From JANWVO01 sp964458495 (GTDB lineage: Bacteria; Acidobacteriota; Terriglobia; Bryobacterales; Bryobacteraceae): DNA of 64,000 nucleotides. Where the stretch lies: contig CAYWJB010000010.1 in assembly GCA_964458495.1 (NCBI GenBank), positions 62,001 to 126,000 of the forward strand, read 5' to 3'. Below are positions 62,289-64,000 of this stretch, piece by piece. Position numbers and translations under genes: made by a program. The notes beneath the pieces are model-generated. The model made no database searches and was not told the DNA's origin. It worked only from the letters and a program-made list of their open reading frames with translations. Within the stretch, counting starts at the first letter, position 1, and the number at the start of each line of letters is the position of its first letter.

Positions 62289-64000
62289 CCTTCAAGGAAT
62301 TCGTGAGTGAGTTCCTATCGCTCGTCGAGCGACAAGAGTCCCGTTTACTCTCGTGGGGATTTTACGGTGGCTGTTTTGATGCTGGTCAGGTAGAAGAGTG
62401 GCTTGCGGACGCCAACGGCGAGCTGGGAGCAGCATGGACGGCGCTGGCGGAAGCCGGAGAATCAATCGAGAGCTTGCTGGAGCGATTGGCCGAAGAGCGG
62501 TTGTTGTTCGAGTTGCCGGACCGGCCGGGTTGCTTCCGCACGCGGTTTGCAGAAGGGGTTCGCCTCTTGGCGAGCCTTCGGCAACTCTTTCCGGGGCGTT
62601 CGTGGACCGTGGCACCGCGACTTGTCTCGGACGTGCGAATTCAGCTTGGCCCACGGAGTTACCCGCGCCGCGACATTACTGCCGAAGAATGTTGGAACGA
62701 TCTCGCGGCTCTCGTCCATCCGAGCCGGTCGGAACTCATTCGACAATGCTTCCTGGCATTGGCCGGAACGGGCAATGCCGTACTGCACTTCGCGGGTTTC
62801 CAGCGGCACGCCTTCTCACATCTATTTGCCGCTTACGGTGCGGAACGCTCAGGCGGTTCGATCATCAGCGCCGGTACAGGGTCGGGCAAAACCAAGGCGT
62901 TCTATGTGCCCGCACTGCTGCGCGTTGTCGACGAACTCGCCCAACGGAGCACCCCGTTCACGAAGGTCATCGCCATCTATCCGCGAACGGTTCTCCTCTC
63001 CGACCAACTACGGGAGGCGTTGGCGGAGGCGGAGAAATTAGCGCCGACGCTTCAGGCGCACGGCTTGCGCCGGATCACCTTCGGTGCGCTGTTGGGCGAT
63101 ACGCCGAACGCGATGGACTTTGAGCGCGTGCTCACCGGCACGAACAGGCTCTTGGCGGAAGTGCGACATTGGCGGCGGACTGGCAGCGGTTTCGTTGTTC
63201 CTTTCCTGAAGGCTCCTTCCAACGCCCGTCGGGACCTTATCTGGCGCGATACGGACCGACGCGCCAACCGCACGTGTCTCTATGCCGACGGATCGGCCGG
63301 ACCAGCAGAAATTCCTGCGGACGTTCTGCGCCTGACAAGGCAAGAGTTGCAGTCACACCCGCCCGACATCCTGTTTCTCTCTGCGGAGATGCTTAACCGC
63401 GAACTCGGAAACACGGACTGGTGCCGGACGTTCGGCGTCGGGCGCCGGGACCTTGTTCCCCGACTGATTCTCCTTGACGAGGTCCACACTTATCAGGGAG
63501 TCGCGGGGGCGCAGACCGCATGGCTTCTCCGCCGCTGGCGCCATTGGACACGTGCGCGGAAGACCCACTATGTCGGGTTGTCCGCAACGTTGGCGGACGG
63601 GGCCGCGCACTTGGCAAAGGTGGCGGGCCTGCCGGCGGGAGCCGTGTCGGAGTTCCGGCCGACTGCGGCAGAAATGATGTCTGAGGGGATCGAATACAAC
63701 ATTGCAGTTAAAGGTAATCCTGCCGGCGCCTCTTTATTGGCTACATCGATTCAGACAGCAATGCTCATCGGTCGCTTGCTTGCGCCCACTCACGTCCCGA
63801 ACGCCGGCCCCGACGAGATCCACGGGTCCGCCTTTTTCGGCCGGAAAACGTTCGGATTCACCGATAATCTCGACACCCTGAACCGCTGGCTTGGGGATAT
63901 GAAGGATGCCGAACAGAAACACTTGGCCCGCCTTAGGCTACTGCCAACCGACGCTTCGTCATCCCAGCGGCAACGACTTCGGGCCGACGGGCAGGTGTGG
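62285..64000 (+). CDS. dpdJ: DpdJ: DEAD/H-box helicase of the Dpd system (partial, cut by window end)
   Basis: The first 572 residues are visible; the frame is open to the window end. Motif I is IISAGTGSGKTKAFYVPAL near residue 198, motif Ia KVIAIYPRTVLLSDQ near 226, motif II LILLDEVHTYQG near 397 and motif III GLSATLAD near 435. The N-terminal 190 residues are family-specific. Domain II and the rest lie to the right. DpdJ is a large helicase acting in restriction. Starts MTFKEFVSEFLS, coupled to dpdI by ATGA. Confidence 0.8.
   Translation, partial: MTFKEFVSEFLSLVERQESRLLSWGFYGGCFDAGQVEEWLADANGELGAAWTALAEAGESIESLLERLAEERLLFELPDRPGCFRTRFAEGVRLLASLRQLFPGRSWTVAPRLVSDVRIQLGPRSYPRRDITAEECWNDLAALVHPSRSELIRQCFLALAGTGNAVLHFAGFQRHAFSHLFAAYGAERSGGSIISAGTGSGKTKAFYVPALLRVVDELAQRSTPFTKVIAIYPRTVLLSDQLREALAEAEKLAPTLQAHGLRRITFGALLGDTPNAMDFERVLTGTNRLLAEVRHWRRTGSGFVVPFLKAPSNARRDLIWRDTDRRANRTCLYADGSAGPAEIPADVLRLTRQELQSHPPDILFLSAEMLNRELGNTDWCRTFGVGRRDLVPRLILLDEVHTYQGVAGAQTAWLLRRWRHWTRARKTHYVGLSATLADGAAHLAKVAGLPAGAVSEFRPTAAEMMSEGIEYNIAVKGNPAGASLLATSIQTAMLIGRLLAPTHVPNAGPDEIHGSAFFGRKTFGFTDNLDTLNRWLGDMKDAEQKHLARLRLLPTDASSSQRQRLRADGQVW

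Noticed and set aside
51993..64000. Helicase-rich cluster as DISARM, Druantia or Zorya
   Set aside because: There is no DISARM methyltransferase or PLD gene in view, no Druantia DruE-type layout and no Zorya motor genes. The SNF2-RecQ-x-ATPase-x-helicase order fits Dpd better.
36000..64000. A complete prophage
   Set aside because: No terminase, portal, capsid, tail or lysis gene can be seen, only integration and replication functions.

Overview
The window looks like the chromosome of a high-GC Acidobacteriota bacterium. A Bryobacterales/Solibacter-type host is my inference from gene content and codon use; no marker gene here proves it. It has two parts: an ordinary chromosomal part (1 to about 35,750) and the left end of an integrated element (about 35,756 to beyond 64,000).

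Chromosomal part. It begins with the end of an RND-type adaptor, then a class I fumarate hydratase, a DUF302 protein, an APC permease, a DUF58 protein overlapping a TonB-dependent receptor, and a secreted DUF4397 protein. Next come an enoyl-CoA hydratase, a cold-shock protein and a P1/DmpA peptidase. A minus-strand block follows: purD, tRNA-Arg(CCT), dnaE, accA and a small membrane protein. Then comes the replication/segregation locus mnmG-rsmG-parS-parA-parB, ending in a tRNA-Met. A 1.5 kb stretch without a convincing gene contains a possible structured RNA. A surface-polysaccharide set follows: Wzt-type ABC ATPase, methyltransferase with a long coiled coil, and a GT2-GT4 fusion. After that come a YkgJ-type protein, a truncated diacylglycerol-kinase-like protein, a PpiD/SurA-like isomerase, lysC, cmk, a thioredoxin-like ferredoxin, a minimal zinc protease, and a divergent LysR/serine-hydrolase pair.

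Element. At 35,756-35,800 lies a bare 3' half of tRNA-Gly(GCC), from anticodon loop to CCA, with no 5' half. This is what a tyrosine recombinase leaves at the junction distal to the rebuilt tRNA. Five phased TGGACCCC repeats follow. The element then carries an AbiEi/AbiEii toxin-antitoxin pair and a long minus-strand operon: tyrosine integrase, UvrD-like helicase, RepB-like primase, VRR-NUC nuclease, two ParB-fold proteins, SNF2 helicase and an AlpA-like HTH protein. Many of these genes overlap by 4 bases. It resembles a phage or plasmid replication cassette, with no capsid or conjugation genes in view.

Defence module. From 51,993 to the window end, six overlapping plus-strand genes match in order and type the dpdE-dpdF-dpdG-dpdH-dpdI-dpdJ block of the Dpd system, which places 7-deazaguanine derivatives in DNA and restricts unmodified DNA. 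They are a RapA/SNF2-like helicase, a RecQ-like helicase, DpdG, a large P-loop ATPase, DpdI, and a DEAD/H helicase cut by the window end. The base-modifying genes dpdA-dpdC are not in this window and are expected to the right. An XRE-ImmA/IrrE regulator sits just upstream. Perfect inverted repeats lie before both the regulator and dpdE, suggesting a controlled defence operon.
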